From Rosa chinensis (taxonomy: Eukaryota > Streptophyta > Magnoliopsida > Rosales > Rosaceae): DNA of 64,000 nt. Location: the NCBI RefSeq assembly GCF_002994745.2, contig NC_037091.1, positions 26,975,789 through 27,039,788 on the forward strand, given 5' to 3'. Under the pieces are notes generated by a model that searched no databases, was not told the origin of the DNA, and saw only the letters and a program-made list of their open reading frames with translations. Shown in pieces: positions 1 through 11,579 of the stretch; position 1 is the stretch's first letter; every line of letters begins with the position of its first letter. A program made the position numbers and the translations under genes.

Positions 1-1067
1 AACGTAAGTCACCATTACTCTTGCGGTAGAACATCATGAAGTGTATCCATGCACTATTCTAGCCACCTTGCATCCTTGAAGCCTTCAAGATCATCATCAA
101 AGTGTAGGATTTTTATTTCCTTGTAATTGAAATCTTTTATGTTTTCTTTAGTGATCGTAAACAATGAGTAGCTAAACTATATTTATTAGGGGCAAGGTTT
201 GAAGCCCTGGTTATGTGATAAACCTTTTAGCATGTTTATCAAAATTTCTATTGCTATGTCATTATGTGAGAATGATTGCTTTACTTTGTTTAATTGTTAT
301 CTTTTATGTGTTATTATTTTGAGGATGCATACTTAGAACTTCCACATGTAATTGGAGCTAGAATTAAGTTAACAACTCAACTAATCATTTTGTGATCTCA
401 ATTCATATGTTGGGACAACTATAAGACAATAGTTAAATCAATCATTAGGATTTGCATGCTAGATTGCGTTCTTTACTAGTATGGATTCTATAATCAATCG
501 AACTTTTACGTATGCTTAATGCTTTGAATATGTTGTTGACAGGATCGGATAGAGTTCTATACCTTGATTGCATGTTTAAAAGGCTAAGTAATGTGTGCTC
601 ATGTAGACTAAGTAATTAAGGGAAGTAAAATAAGGACAATGCTTTCGTTATTATATGTTCTTAGTTGATTTCTTCCTCACAACATAGTAATTAAATTTAG
701 GTGACATGACTTGCATTGATCATAATTGGTGGTGGATTTCTGAGCTTCAAATGTTTTCTCCATTTATATCACACACCTTCATTCATTTGCCTTCTTTTAA
801 ATTTTTGATTTCAAACCCTGAAACCCCCCTTTAATTTGCGTATACTTCACTCCTTATTTCTTCTCTTCTTTCTTTTCTTTTCGTTAATTAGTTTAGTTTT
901 TTATTGTGTCTTGTGTGATTAATTTGAGTACCCTTAATCTCAGGCTATGAACGTGTGATTAATTTGAGTACCCTCAATCTCAGGCTATGAATGATCCTTG
1001 CTTGCTCTATAATGCTTAACTATTACTTCTTCCAGGATTAAGTTGAGTGCTTGTTTTTAGCGTATCA
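1..1067 (+). repeat. 3' part of an Athila-type LTR, cut by the window edge
   Basis: The sequence follows the same course as the 3' halves of the LTRs at 47572-49644 and 50876-53560. It has a 'gcatgtaattgg(a/t)gctag' block near 340, then 'taccctcaatctcagg', and it ends in 'agcgtatca' at 1067. A block of about 37 bp around 'gtgtgattaatttgagtaccc' is duplicated at roughly 914-990. No tRNA-Asp-like primer site follows the end, so this is the end of a 3' LTR or solo LTR rather than a 5' LTR. The start lies outside the window. Confidence 0.7.
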
Positions 1068-1157
1068 TAAATTATCAAAAAAAAAAAAGAAGAGGAAATG
1101 TGTTCCTTAATACTTGGAGCCAATTTGAATGCTTTCTTCAGAAAAAAAGAGTCTTTT

Positions 1158-1250
1158 GATTTCATGCGAAACCCAAGCCCTAACTTTAATGGATGACAAG
1201 TTGTTTAAAACCAAATTTGAAGTTAGGGTTTGGGTTTTGCATGAAATCCA
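1158..1250. repeat. Inverted repeat with hairpin potential
   Basis: Two arms of about 30 bp face each other, one starting 'gatttcatgcgaaaccc' near 1158 and its near-complement ending 'gcatgaaatc' near 1250, with roughly 30 bp between them. The mismatches are few and mostly transitions. It may be the end of a small foldback or MITE sequence next to the tandem array that follows. I see no coding content. Confidence 0.6.
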
Positions 1251-1263
1251 AACCTTAACTTCA

Positions 1264-2040
1264 ATAAAAATTTTATAACCCCCAATAAATTTTTTATTAG
1301 GGGGTAATAAAACTGGATGCCAGACTCCGATCACCTATCATGGGTGGCCGGAGGTTCCCAAATAAGTAGTCGGATAGCTTATAGGTCACCAGAGACTTTT
1401 ATTACCTCCCAATGAAATTTGGAGGGGGGTATAAAAGTTTATCGGGTATTATTGAGGGGCAATAAGATAGAACAGGGAGTCCGATCACTTATAACTGGTC
1501 ACCGGAGGTCCCCAAATAGGTCGTCGAAGATCTTGTAGGTCACTAGAGAGGTCGCTAGATAACTTTATTACCCCCAATAAAAATTTTTATTGGGGGAAAT
1601 AAAAGTTTATCTGGTATTATTGGGGGGTAATAAAACCGGACTCCAATCACCGAGCACCGAAGGTCCCCAAATAGGTCGTCAGAGATCTTATAGGTCACGG
1701 AGACTTTTATTACCCCCAATAAAAGTTTTATTGTGGCACAATAAAAGTTTATTGGGTATAATTGGGGGGCAATAAAACCGGATGCCGGACTTCGGTCACC
1801 GGTCCGGAGGTCCCCAAAGAGGTTACTAGAAATTTTTATTATCCGGTAAAGCCCAATTAATTTTTATTAGGGAGCAATAAAGTTTATTGGGGGTTAATAA
1901 AACCGGACGCCAAACTCCGATCTCTAGTTGCCGGCTTCCTGTTGCTAGACTTTGATCTCCGGTCACCGAATTCAGGCGGCTAGTGACCGGAATTCGGCGA
2001 AATCTCTGATGATTTCTCTCTTTAAGTGACAAAGAGAGAG
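1264..2040. repeat. Tandem array of about five diverged 130-200 bp units with palindromes
   Basis: Each unit opens with a palindrome of the form 'ttttattacccccaat..' / '..attgggggtaataaaa'. It continues with 'aataaaaccggatgcc', 'tccgatcacc' and 'ggaggtccccaaatagg', and closes with 'ttataggtcaccggagac'. Units begin near 1264, 1397, 1563, 1704 and 1833, and the last runs into unique sequence near 2040. The units differ by many substitutions and small indels, so the array is old. Short reading frames here are by-products of the repeats. Confidence 0.75.
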
Positions 2041-3069
2041 GGCAAAATTGTCCAAAAAAATAAAAATAAAAAAATAATAAAAAATAATAATTGGGTATTA
2101 GGGAAAAAATGTGTAATTTATTGAGTAATTAGGCAATTTCATAAGATGGTAGAGTATGTTGAATTAGTGTAGCTCAAATTTAATTAAATGGACATTTTCC
2201 TTTTATTCTTTGGTTTAATATTTGTGGGTGAGCAAGGTACAGAAGTCTTGAAGTTATGAAGTAGACCGTCTAGAATCATTTGAACATGATTCCTGTACCA
2301 ATAAATCATTGAAGAGAAATACGAATATCAGAACTCGTTGGTCAAAGTTTGGCGGGAAATGGCCGAACTGCAAATAAATTTCAGGTGGGCATAGGAGGAG
2401 GGAGGACAATGAATGATTCAAAAGGTATCAGAACCGTCAACCGTGGGAGCAAAAAGTCCATATCCAGGACCAGAACACAGAACTGGACGATTTTGTCATG
2501 CTTTGGGACCCACGCGCTTTGGCCTTTTGTCTGCCCCTTGCCCCTACCCCCTAGTCCCTACTGACTTATGACAAGAGTAGAGACAAGCAACTAGCTGACG
2601 CATCACTCAGCCTCTAAGACATAAATCCATTTTATGTCTTGCGAAAATTGGAATTTTTCTTTTCTTTTTAGGTATGGTTCCTTCCACTTTTTTTTTATGG
2701 TGTGGTTCCTTTTACTTTGAACCAAAAAATTATGTTATTCAGCTAATCAAGTATCGACACTTCCAAGCTGCATTAATGCAGTAATTAAAGTCATCTTTTT
2801 GCAAATTCTTCCGCCTTGGTATCGTATATAGCAAATTCTTCTTCTTATATTTTTATTTTATTTATTTCTCGTGTGAATTTTGTATATTCCATTTGTATAT
2901 TCATAAGTTTGGTCCATATTTAGTTTATTTTTATTTAAATAAACTTCTTCACATTTATATTACGTATTTTGCGGATAATCGATAGTCTAATTAAATAAGA
3001 TAACAAATTTAGAGATGTCGAGATAAATAAAATCTATTCTTAACAAACTGACGATGACATTATAAATAT
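2041..3069. other. Non-coding AT-rich stretch
   Basis: About 1 kb with homopolymer A/T runs, no open frame with recognisable content and no repeat I could pair elsewhere in the window. Its right end carries the GGGGG target of the copia insertion. Confidence 0.6.
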
Positions 3070-3074
3070 GGGGG

Positions 3075-3287
3075 TGTTAAAGTAAAATGACAATTGGAAT
3101 GGTCTACTCATTTCATTTCGTAGTCCCTTTATATAGGGATAGAGTTACAACGGAAACATTAATTACATTAAATACATTGAATGCTGATTGATCTATAATT
3201 GTGTTGATTGATGGTAATCACTGATTCCTTGATTCCCTCTCCGTCAGTTGCTTTGACGAAGGCACACAATATGTTTTTCCTTTAACA
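3075..3287 (-). repeat. 3' LTR of copia element 1 (213 bp)
   Basis: TG...CA-bounded LTR. It is paired with 13276-13488, from which it differs at two positions (an A/C near base 11 and a T/C near the middle). A TATA motif is at 3127-3136. Confidence 0.95.
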
Positions 3288-3302
3288 CTCCCCCTTGTGC
3301 CA
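3288..3302 (-). promoter_or_regulatory. Polypurine tract of copia element 1
   Basis: Read on the minus strand, 'gcacaagggggag' directly abuts the 3' LTR. A purine run at this place primes plus-strand DNA synthesis in LTR retrotransposons. Confidence 0.8.
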
Positions 3303-3486
3303 AGTCAAAGACGAAATGGTGCATGAGTTGTTGCCTCACTAAAAACTTTGCCAAGTAACAATAAAAACCCTATGGGACAAAAATAAAACTTGGTCGAAGG
3401 AAAAGAGCACAACGCACCTTTTACATTTGAGTATGACATGTGTGTGTTAGACTCCCCCTGACGTCTACACCTCCCCCTGATACTTA

Positions 3487-3688
3487 CATTAATCTAGGGA
3501 GCTTGGAAAGTCTTCGCATTCCTATGCTTTTCACATGTTTCTCAAATGTGTCCTTAGGCAATGATTTGGTGAACAAATATGCCACATTCTCCTCAGACCT
3601 TACTTGATTCATTTGAATCTTGAGGAGAGTCTGTTGTTGCTGATTGTAGGACAACTTTGGCGATATGTGTTTTGTGTTATCACCCTTA
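3487..3688 (-). pseudogene. C-terminal end of copia pol (RNase H tail), separated by a solo LTR
   Basis: On the minus strand this continues the frame broken at 6739. The codons preserve the family motif around 'KGDNTKHIS' across the insertion point, then 'NQVRSEENVAYLFTKSLP', and end at a TAA near 3487. It is the RNase H tail of the copia polyprotein. Removing 3694-6733 plus one ATATA duplication restores continuity between the two segments. The following 185 bp up to the polypurine tract is 3' untranslated sequence. Confidence 0.85.
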
Positions 3689-3693
3689 ATATA

Positions 3694-6600
3694 TGTGATG
3701 CCCCGGAAATTCGTAATTATTTTCCGAGGATTTTCCGGAATTAATTTTATAACTATTGGACGGTTTCGTGGCTCGTGGATGGAGCGGAAGTGTTTCGGGC
3801 GAATAATTAATTGAAGAATATGGTTTTAGGGGGGGTTGCCAAAGGTTGACTTTTTATTCGTTGGGATTCTCCGAAAACTTCCTTCACGAAAGTTGTAGAG
3901 CGCGTCGATACGAGTTCGTGGACATGTGGAACGCGAGAATCGGAGTTCGTATGAGGAAGTTATGGCTATTGGAAAAAGTTTCCATTTTAGTATATATAGG
4001 AAAAATCAGAAATATATTTTCATTTCCTCATTTCCTTTTCCGGAAGCCTTTTTTCTCTCTCTCTTCTCTCTCGTCCGCTCCCTCAGTATCGAAGAAAACC
4101 GCCTGACCCGACCCGAACCCGGCCGATCCGACCCGACTTTTCCGGCCAACTGCGGCGGTCTCCGGCCTTGAAACTTGGCCAGCAGGGTCGTCTCCTCCGT
4201 CTGGTCGTACCTCTGGTGTTCTCTTACGGCGATTCTCCGTCTCGGTGGCAGTTCAAGGCGGTGCAGACTGGAGAAATCGGACCCGACCGGAAAACACAGT
4301 TCCGACGTCGGCACGGCTTCGATTTTCTTGGGTTGAGTTCAGAACAAGCTCCCTGGTCGATCCATGGTGGTTGTTTGGATCGATTCACGTGAAAATTCGA
4401 TCAACTCAGTTGGGATTACTGTTCACGGCTTGTGAGGTAGTTTTCGATCCCTTAAGCTTGTTTTCTGACTTCGAGCTAGTTATGAGAATTTACAAGCATG
4501 CTTAGATGAAGAACTTTGATGTTGGGAGTTTTGTGAAATAATGTGTTTTGGCCGGTGGCGGTGCACCACCGTCTGTGGTGGCGTTCCGGCGGTGTTCCGG
4601 CCACTTAAGGAACTGTTTTTGGTATTATATATGTTCTACTCGTTGATACGAGCGTTTCGATATATAATATGCAAATTTTGGAGTTCGTATGGAATTGTTA
4701 TGATTTTTGCAATTTCATACCGATCGATTATTCTATCCGTGAGGATTTGAGCGTCCGATCGACTTGTGGTTTGGTCACATCGATCGTGGACGTATTCCAG
4801 AGACTTCGGGAGGTCTCGGATGTGGTTTTGCCTCGATTGGCGCCACTTTGGGGGATTTTAGTTCAAAACAGGGGTTTCGGACTTAAAATTGGTTATGAAT
4901 CGTTACTGATTTGAGATCATTGGTGAATAGGTGCTTCTAGAAGGTGAATTGGACGAGTTGTTGGTGATAGTGTACTAGTTCGGTTCTGTATAGAAGACGC
5001 AGCGGGATTCTGAGGTGAGTAATCTCACGAAGTTCATTTCACGAACGGGAATACCCTTATTATTTTGAGAGTTATTTAGTTAACTGCAAAGTATAGATGG
5101 TATTAGTGGCACTTTTGAGTAGATGATTACGTGTGTATATATGTATATTATGGGATGTATATATATACATACGTATTCATGTATTAGTAGATATATGTTT
5201 ACGTGAAATATATATGTTTTGGGTGGTTTGTGGATTTATGAAAACAATATGCATGAAATGATGCTTTTTATTGTTTTGGGGTGTGGCTTTTGGAAAACAA
5301 ATGATTTGTGGAAATGATTGATTTCGATTTGTTTTGAAAAGCGTTGAGATTTGAGAAAAGTGTTGAGATTTGGGTATGAAAACAATGGGCATGAATTGAT
5401 GCTTTTTATTGTTTTGTGTTATGGCTTTTTCGGAAAACAATGATTATGGAAATGTTGATTTCGATTGTTTTCAAAAGCGTTGCGATTTGTGTAACATTTT
5501 GGGTCAGATGCGACTCCTTTAATGTTTTGCTCCAAGGGACATTGCGGCCCAAGGATCGAAGGTCTAAGACCTTGGGCAGAATCTCAGGTGACCACGTCTT
5601 TGGCCGGACGAGTGGTTACGTTTTTCAGTTAGAGCTCTAATCTGTCTGCCATATAGGTAATTCATGGGGTAACGGGAATTGGTTATTTACAACTCATGAC
5701 ATTACGAATTTTTAGGGAACAAGGTGTGAGTTGCTTCCTTATTAATGGTTTTTAAGGGGACAAGGTGTGAGTTGTTTTCCTTATTAACGTTTTGATAGAA
5801 ATCAAGGTGTGAGTTGCTTTCTATGGTACGATTATGGTACATTTGATAGGAAACAAGGTGTGAGTTGTTTTCTATGTTTTACTGATAGAAATCAAGGAGT
5901 GAGTTGCTTTCTATGTTTTACTGATAGAAATCAAGGAGTGAGTTGTTTTCTATGTTTTACTGATAGAAATCAAGGAGTGAGTTGCTTTCTATGTTTTACT
6001 GATAGAAATCAAGGAGTGAGTTGCTTTCTATGTTTTACTGATAGAAATCAAGGTGTGAGTTGCTTTCTAGGGTACGCTTATGGTACAACTGATAGAATTC
6101 AAGGTGTGCGTTGTTTTCTATGTTTTATTGATAGAATTCAAGTGTGGGTTGTTTTCTATGTTTCGTTTTAAAAGGAAACAAGGTGTGAGTTGCTTTCTTT
6201 TATTTCGATTTGAAAGGAAATTAAAGTGTGAGTTATTCTCCTTTATTTCGTGTTTTAAGGAATCAAAGCGTGAGTTGTTTTCCTTATTTTTGGCGTGAGT
6301 TGTGTGTGGTTTGAGTTACTCATACGGGCTTGCAAAAGCTTACCGGGGTGTTGTGTGGCAACCCGGTGCACCATTCCAACGGTGTAGGGGTTAATCTTGC
6401 AGGTTAGGATAATCGAGGTTGAGGCAGCGAGCTAGCAGCTTTACGGTAGGAAGCCAATTTTGTGACTTTACCGTTATTTGGACTTCCGTTGTAGTGAGCT
6501 CTGAGGAGCATTACGTTTATCTTGTTGTTGACAATTTAATTCGTAGGCTTGTGTAATATATAACTCTTTGGAGCGAGTGTATATTAACTTTGAGGGTTCA

Positions 6601-6733
6601 GGGCATCAATAAGTGTGTAAGTTTAAGGGAAAAAGATTTCAGGTATTTTGTATTGATGACTGGACGTTCACGCATATATAATTATGGGGTTATATATATC
6701 GATTTTCATGTGTGTAAAATCAGGGGCGTGACA
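3694..6733. mobile_element. Solo LTR (3.04 kb), probably Ty3/gypsy, inserted in copia pol
   Basis: It begins TGTGATGCCCC and ends GGGGCGTGACA, so the ends are short imperfect inverted repeats in TG...CA form. It is flanked by a perfect 5-bp duplication ATATA (3689-3693 and 6734-6738). There is no retroviral coding sequence, primer site or polypurine tract inside, so a single LTR left by recombination is the simplest reading. Plant chromovirus-type (Tekay/Del-like) elements have LTRs this long with similar ends; that assignment is from memory and tentative. The body has a C/G-rich 'cccgacccga' patch near 4100 and a minisatellite near 5710-6290. Confidence 0.85.
5709..6290. repeat. Minisatellite of about 40-bp units inside the solo LTR
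   Basis: About fourteen copies of a unit built from 'gatagaaatcaagg(a/t)gtgag' followed by 'ttgctttctatgttttact'. The central five or six copies are nearly identical, while the edges are diverged and vary in length. An open frame that reads through the array simply repeats the same 13 residues, and I do not regard it as a gene. Confidence 0.9.
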
Positions 6734-6738
6734 ATATA

Positions 6739-9700
6739 ACCTAGCTTCATCTGTTCGATGCAAGCTGCATTGTGTTCGTAAATGCAAGTAGGCTCTTCAG
6801 TGGTAGAACTCAAAGCACTAGTCCCTTGAATATGTGCAATGATAGTTCTTAACCATACACACTCAAGAATCGCCTCATGTAGAACAATGATCTCTGAGTG
6901 GTTCGAGGAGGTAGCCACAAAGGTTTGCTTGGTTGATCTCCAAGATATCGCTGTGTTCCCATTGGTAAATACATAACCAGTTTGGGAACGATATGTGGGT
7001 CAGATACGTATCCAGCATCAGCAAAACCGACCAAAACGTCATTTGGCGTTTTAGTGTAGTGAGTGGCGTTTTCGCCATCAACATTTCCTTTAGGGATTGC
7101 AGTTCCATCTGCGGTCCCTCTTGTCTCTCTGTAGGGAAAGAACAGTCCCAAGTCAATGGTTCCTTTTAGGTATCGAAAATGTTCTTGATACCATTCCAAT
7201 GACGCTGCGTTGGCGCTGAGCTAAATCTAGCTAACAAGTTCACTGAGAATGCAATGTCTGGTCGAGTAAATTGGACTAAGTACAATAATGCGCCTATTGC
7301 ACTTAGATAGGGAATTTCAGCTCCCAACACTTGTTCGTCATCTTCCTTTGGACGAAATGGATCTTTCCTTGCATCCAAACTTCGACCGATCATGGGAGTG
7401 CTAGCAGGATGTGCTTTGTCCATGTTATATCGCCTGACTTTTGGACATATGCAGACTGGTGGATTAATATTCCACAAACTCGGTGTTCTAGTTCAAGACC
7501 TAGATAGAATCGAGTTTTCCCAAGATCCTTCATCTCAAATTCGGATTTCAAGTAGCTCGCGGTTTCTCTTATTTCATCAAGAGTACCAGTTATGACATAT
7601 ACTACTACAATTTGCAAATCCGGAACTTGTTTTCCTTATGAATACGCAGGGGCATAATTCATCGTTCTTATATCCCTTCCCAATCAAGTAGTCACTTAGA
7701 CGGGTATACCACATCTGTCTGGATTGTTTCAATCCGTAAAGTGAGCGTTTCAACCTAGTTACAAACGCACTCCGTGGTTTAGAGTCACTTGGCTTGGGTA
7801 ATGTAAGGCCATCAGGCACTTTCTTATATATCTCTGAATCTAGATCCCCATAGAGATATGCAGTAACCACATCTATGAGATGCATTTCCAGTCCTTTGGA
7901 AACTACTAAGCTAACTAAGTAGCGGAACGTTATAACGTCCATTACGGGAGAGTATGTCTCCTCGTAGTCAATTCCAGGGCGTTGTGAGAAACCTTGCGCC
8001 ACAAGGCGAGCCTTGTACCTTAGGACTTCATTATTCTCATTACGCTTTCTGACAAAGACTCATTTCTGTCCTACATGCTTTACACTTGGTGGGGTTAGCA
8101 CTACCTGACCAAATACCTGTCTCTTTGTCAGAGAATCTAATTCTACCTGGATTGATTCTTTCCATTTAGGCCAATCTGCTCTTTGTTGACTTTTTTCAAC
8201 AGAGCGGGGTTCGATATCATCGTGCTCTATGATTCCTTGAGCAACAGTATATATCATCAATGTGTACGGAAGATCTTTCTATCAACTCATACGTACTCTC
8301 GTAATCCTTTGAGATTTCTTTGTTCTCTGGAATCATTTCAAACATCGGAGCGTCCTCCAGTATTGATTCATGGACATAACTATAATCAGAGACAATCTCA
8401 TGAGAGGGATTCTATACATTGATGATTGGTTTGTGCCTTACTCACCCTCTTCTTCCTTGGGTGAGTGTCAATCGAACCAAGTGGCCTCCCCCTCTTCCTT
8501 GGGGAGCCACGGCCTCAACCACACCTCCACTAAGTGGGGTTGCAGTGCCTCTATCTGCGGCACCGTGCCCCTTGTTGGGGATTTCTAACCTTGCAGGCAC
8601 ATTTGCAGCTGGTATATATGATCTCGTTACTTTTACGATATCAGTAAACGCATCAGGCATCGAATCTGCTACGTTCTGAAGATCGATTATTCTTTTCACT
8701 TCACTTTCACTTTATGAAGTGCGGGGATCAAAATGAGACAGAGTGGGGACAAACCACGACAATTCCTGTCGTTCCCTTGGAAAATCCTTTTTCCTATCTC
8801 CCCCTAACGACGGGAAGACTGTCTCATCAAAGTGACAATCTGCAAATCTAGCGGTAAAGAGATCGCCTGTCAAGGTTTCCAAATAGCGTATAATTGTTGG
8901 GGATTCGTATCCAACATAAATATTTAATCGTCTCTGAGGACCCATTTTGGTGCGCAGTGGGGGCGCAATAGGCACATATACTGCTCAACCAAATATGCAT
9001 AAGTGTGAAATGTCAGGCTCATATCCAGTTACCAACTGGTACGCAGATAATGGTTGGCTAGCTGTGGGTCTGAGACGAATGAGTAAAGCTGCGTGAAATA
9101 TTGCATAACCCCATGCAGATATGGGCATGTTGGTGCGCATAACCAATGCCCTAGCCACCATCTGTAGCCTTTTAATGGTGGCTTCTGCGAGACCATTTTG
9201 TGTATGCATATGGGGTACAGGATGCTCTACATCAATCCCGATAAACATGCAATAATCATCAAATGCTTTTGATGTAAACTTTAGCGTTATCAAGCCTTAT
9301 AGACTTGATAGGGTGATCAGGGTGGTGAGCCCTTAAACGTATAATCTGTGCTAGGAGTGTTGCAGCATTTCTTGTGGACAATAAAACGACATGTGACTAG
9401 ATTGTCGAAGCATCCACCAGAACCATAAAGTACTTGAATGGTCCGCATTCTGGATGGATAGGTCCACAGACATTTCTTTGTATCCTTTGTAAGAATGGAA
9501 TGTTTTGTTTTGTATCTTTAGCATAGGAAGGTCTCGATCCTGTTTTTGCTAAATAGCAGGCTTTGCAAAACGAGTGATGTGCCTTTGAAATAGTCAATGA
9601 GGCATAATGAGAGAGAGATAGTGCTTCTGGTACTTCAGAAGGCAATGACTGCATTTGAGCAATACTAGAACCGACACCTTGCAATGTGGCGGATTTTTCT

Positions 9701-10250
9701 CTCATTTTTCACTCGAAAGAAGGGATGTCCGTGTGAGTTCTTGAAAAATATGGATCATCATGTCATGACCTCGGTGCCAGAGGCGGTCATGCAAAAGCCT
9801 GTATGAGTCAATGTCCCACATTTCATTGTTGGTGACAATATAGGATTCAATGATCCGAATCGTAGTGAGGTACAGTCCACTAAATTGACTCATAAGTTTC
9901 TCTAAGATGTGTTTCCTTCCACAGTCATTAGATGTAATATCAAGGTATTCATTTCCATTCTCACGGTGTGTTTTTACATGATAACCGTTGGCACAAATTT
10001 CTTTGAAACATTAACAAGGTTCGATTAGCTCTTGGTGCATATAGAGCGTCTGTGACTTGAAATGTTGCACCATTAGGCAGCAAAAATTTGGCAGTTCCTC
10101 GCCATTTTATTAGTTTTGATAATCCAATCATCGTAGTCACAGAGGAATTATAGGCTATTAGTTCAATGAATAATTGCCTATTACTTATATTGTGTGGGTT
10201 TCCCACTATCATCTAAGCACTCAAGTTCTCCTCCATTCATTCCTACAAAT
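6739..10250 (-). pseudogene. Copia pol: protease-integrase-RT-RNase H, multiply broken
   Basis: The order on the minus strand is as follows. Post-protease motifs such as 'LYAPRANRTLL' lie near 10040. The integrase zinc-binding part is at about 9890-9540 ('HHSFCKACYLAKTGSRPSY'), the integrase core at about 9480-8990, and the linker at about 8975-8710. Reverse transcriptase is at about 8260-7390 ('SLYGLKQSRQMWY' near 7730) and RNase H at about 7320-6740 ('FADAGYVSDPH'). At least seven frame changes or stops separate these blocks. The RT active-site Tyr-Val-Asp-Asp is reduced to 'VYVITGT' near 7590, so the catalytic Asp pair is missing. The product would have copied and integrated element DNA in a cytoplasmic particle; this copy cannot make an active one. 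Confidence 0.9.
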
Positions 10251-10604
10251 AAATGGGAGGTATTTAGAAAATATAACTCATATTTTTTAGAGTATTTCTA
10301 TTTGCGTAGAATGGTATTCTTTTCATTCTAATAATTTTTCTCTAGATGTATTGCTTTACATCTTTATAGTGCTATGTCGAACCATTAAATATGTGTAGTA
10401 AATAAATTTGAATAAATTCAGTGCTTCAGAATAAAATTCAAAATTTATTAATAAGCCAACGATAATCAAATCAAGGTCTTGTTCAGAAATCTTATTCATC
10501 AATCCATGATTGAAAATAAACTTTAAGACCAAACAATAGTCTAATTAAAAATGAGGCATTATGCCTTCACAACTGTCTTTGGAAAATAAAATGAATAAAG
10601 CAGA
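10251..10604 (-). other. AT-rich linker between gag and pol remnants
   Basis: About 350 bp of AT-rich sequence with stops in all frames between the end of gag and the first recognisable pol residues. It carries no motif I recognise. It may be the decayed zinc-knuckle/protease part of the polyprotein or an extra insertion. Confidence 0.45.
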
Positions 10605-11579
10605 TCATTCAAGATTGAGAGCATCCATTGACTTAGCAAGTTCCTCTTTGCCATTGGAGTCTGCAATTGTAAGGTTGACGTCTAAGTCATGACCTCCTTC
10701 TTCCATATAGTGAGCCACTTGTTCTGTAGACTCTCTATACCTCTTGTAATTGGCTGCTACTCTGTTGTTTGCTTGGCAGCTCTTGTACCAATGTCCAATG
10801 AATCCACACCTATAGCATAGTTCATTGTCAACTCTTTCCTTTTGCATCTTGTTTCCATGATCCCCATGTCCCTTTCCACGTGGTGCATGGTTGCCACGTG
10901 GGTAGGGATCAGCACGTCTAAACCCCCTTGCATTGGAGTTATTTCCACCTTTCATTTTTCCATAATTAGCCTCGGGAATTTTCTTTGTCCCAGTGGGCCT
11001 GGCATTTTTATTCAAGAGAATCTTATTTTGTCTCTCAGCCACTTGCAGTAGGCTTATCAACTTATTGAAAGTTGTGATTCTTTTGTTGTCATAATCCAAC
11101 TGATACTGGTTCGCTAGTATAAAAGCTGAATTAGGAAAGGTGGTAAGAGTCTTGTAGATCATATCATCTTCTGTGTTTTCCCTTCCACAGAAATTGAGAC
11201 GTGCCTTTAAGCGCAACATGTCCTTGTTGAAGTCATTGACCTTTTTATAGTCAAGCAAGCGGATTCCATTCCACTGAACAGCCAGTCCTGGGAGCAAAGT
11301 ATCGTGAATGTTCCCAAAACGTCCTTTAAGGGCATCCCACAGTGCTTTGGGTGTCTTCAACTGAAAGTACTCCCAGCGTAGGCTAGGATCAATATGTCGC
11401 CTCAGAAAAATTAAGGCATCTGCTTTCACCTTATTAGATAGTTCATCATCTTTGGGATCAGTAATGGTGGCAGTGTAGTCTTTTGCCACAAAGGCAGTTT
11501 CCATATCGGAAACCCAACGATGGTACTCAAGTCCTTCTGAGTCCAAGATGTCAAACTCAGGTCGAGTTGGATCAGCCAT
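10605..11579 (-). CDS. gag: Copia Gag, intact 324-residue ORF
   Basis: This is the capsid/nucleocapsid protein of copia element 1, which would form the virus-like particle and bind element RNA in the cytoplasm. It starts MADPTRPEFDILDSEG. Residues of about 1-190 match the UBN2/retrotran_gag type of copia Gag (motifs 'YHRWVSDM', 'ALWDALKGRFGN', 'LTTFPNSA'). A basic Gly/Arg/His-rich stretch follows, then a CCHC zinc knuckle with C-x2-C-x4-H-x4-C spacing ('CYRCGFIGHWYKSC'). The ATG is the first in frame after the leader and fits the family start. It is fully open, whereas the pol downstream is wrecked. That contrast suggests Gag was maintained longer, or that it is what the element still contributes. 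A stop separates it from pol. Confidence 0.85.
   Translation of the reverse strand: MADPTRPEFDILDSEGLEYHRWVSDMETAFVAKDYTATITDPKDDELSNKVKADALIFLRRHIDPSLRWEYFQLKTPKALWDALKGRFGNIHDTLLPGLAVQWNGIRLLDYKKVNDFNKDMLRLKARLNFCGRENTEDDMIYKTLTTFPNSAFILANQYQLDYDNKRITTFNKLISLLQVAERQNKILLNKNARPTGTKKIPEANYGKMKGGNNSNARGFRRADPYPRGNHAPRGKGHGDHGNKMQKERVDNELCYRCGFIGHWYKSCQANNRVAANYKRYRESTEQVAHYMEEGGHDLDVNLTIADSNGKEELAKSMDALNLE

Noticed and set aside
5809..6171. Repetitive 120-residue open frame (units of DRNQGVSCFLCFT)
   Set aside because: It is only the translation of the 40-bp minisatellite inside a solo LTR. There is no start context or family, and it disappears as the units diverge.
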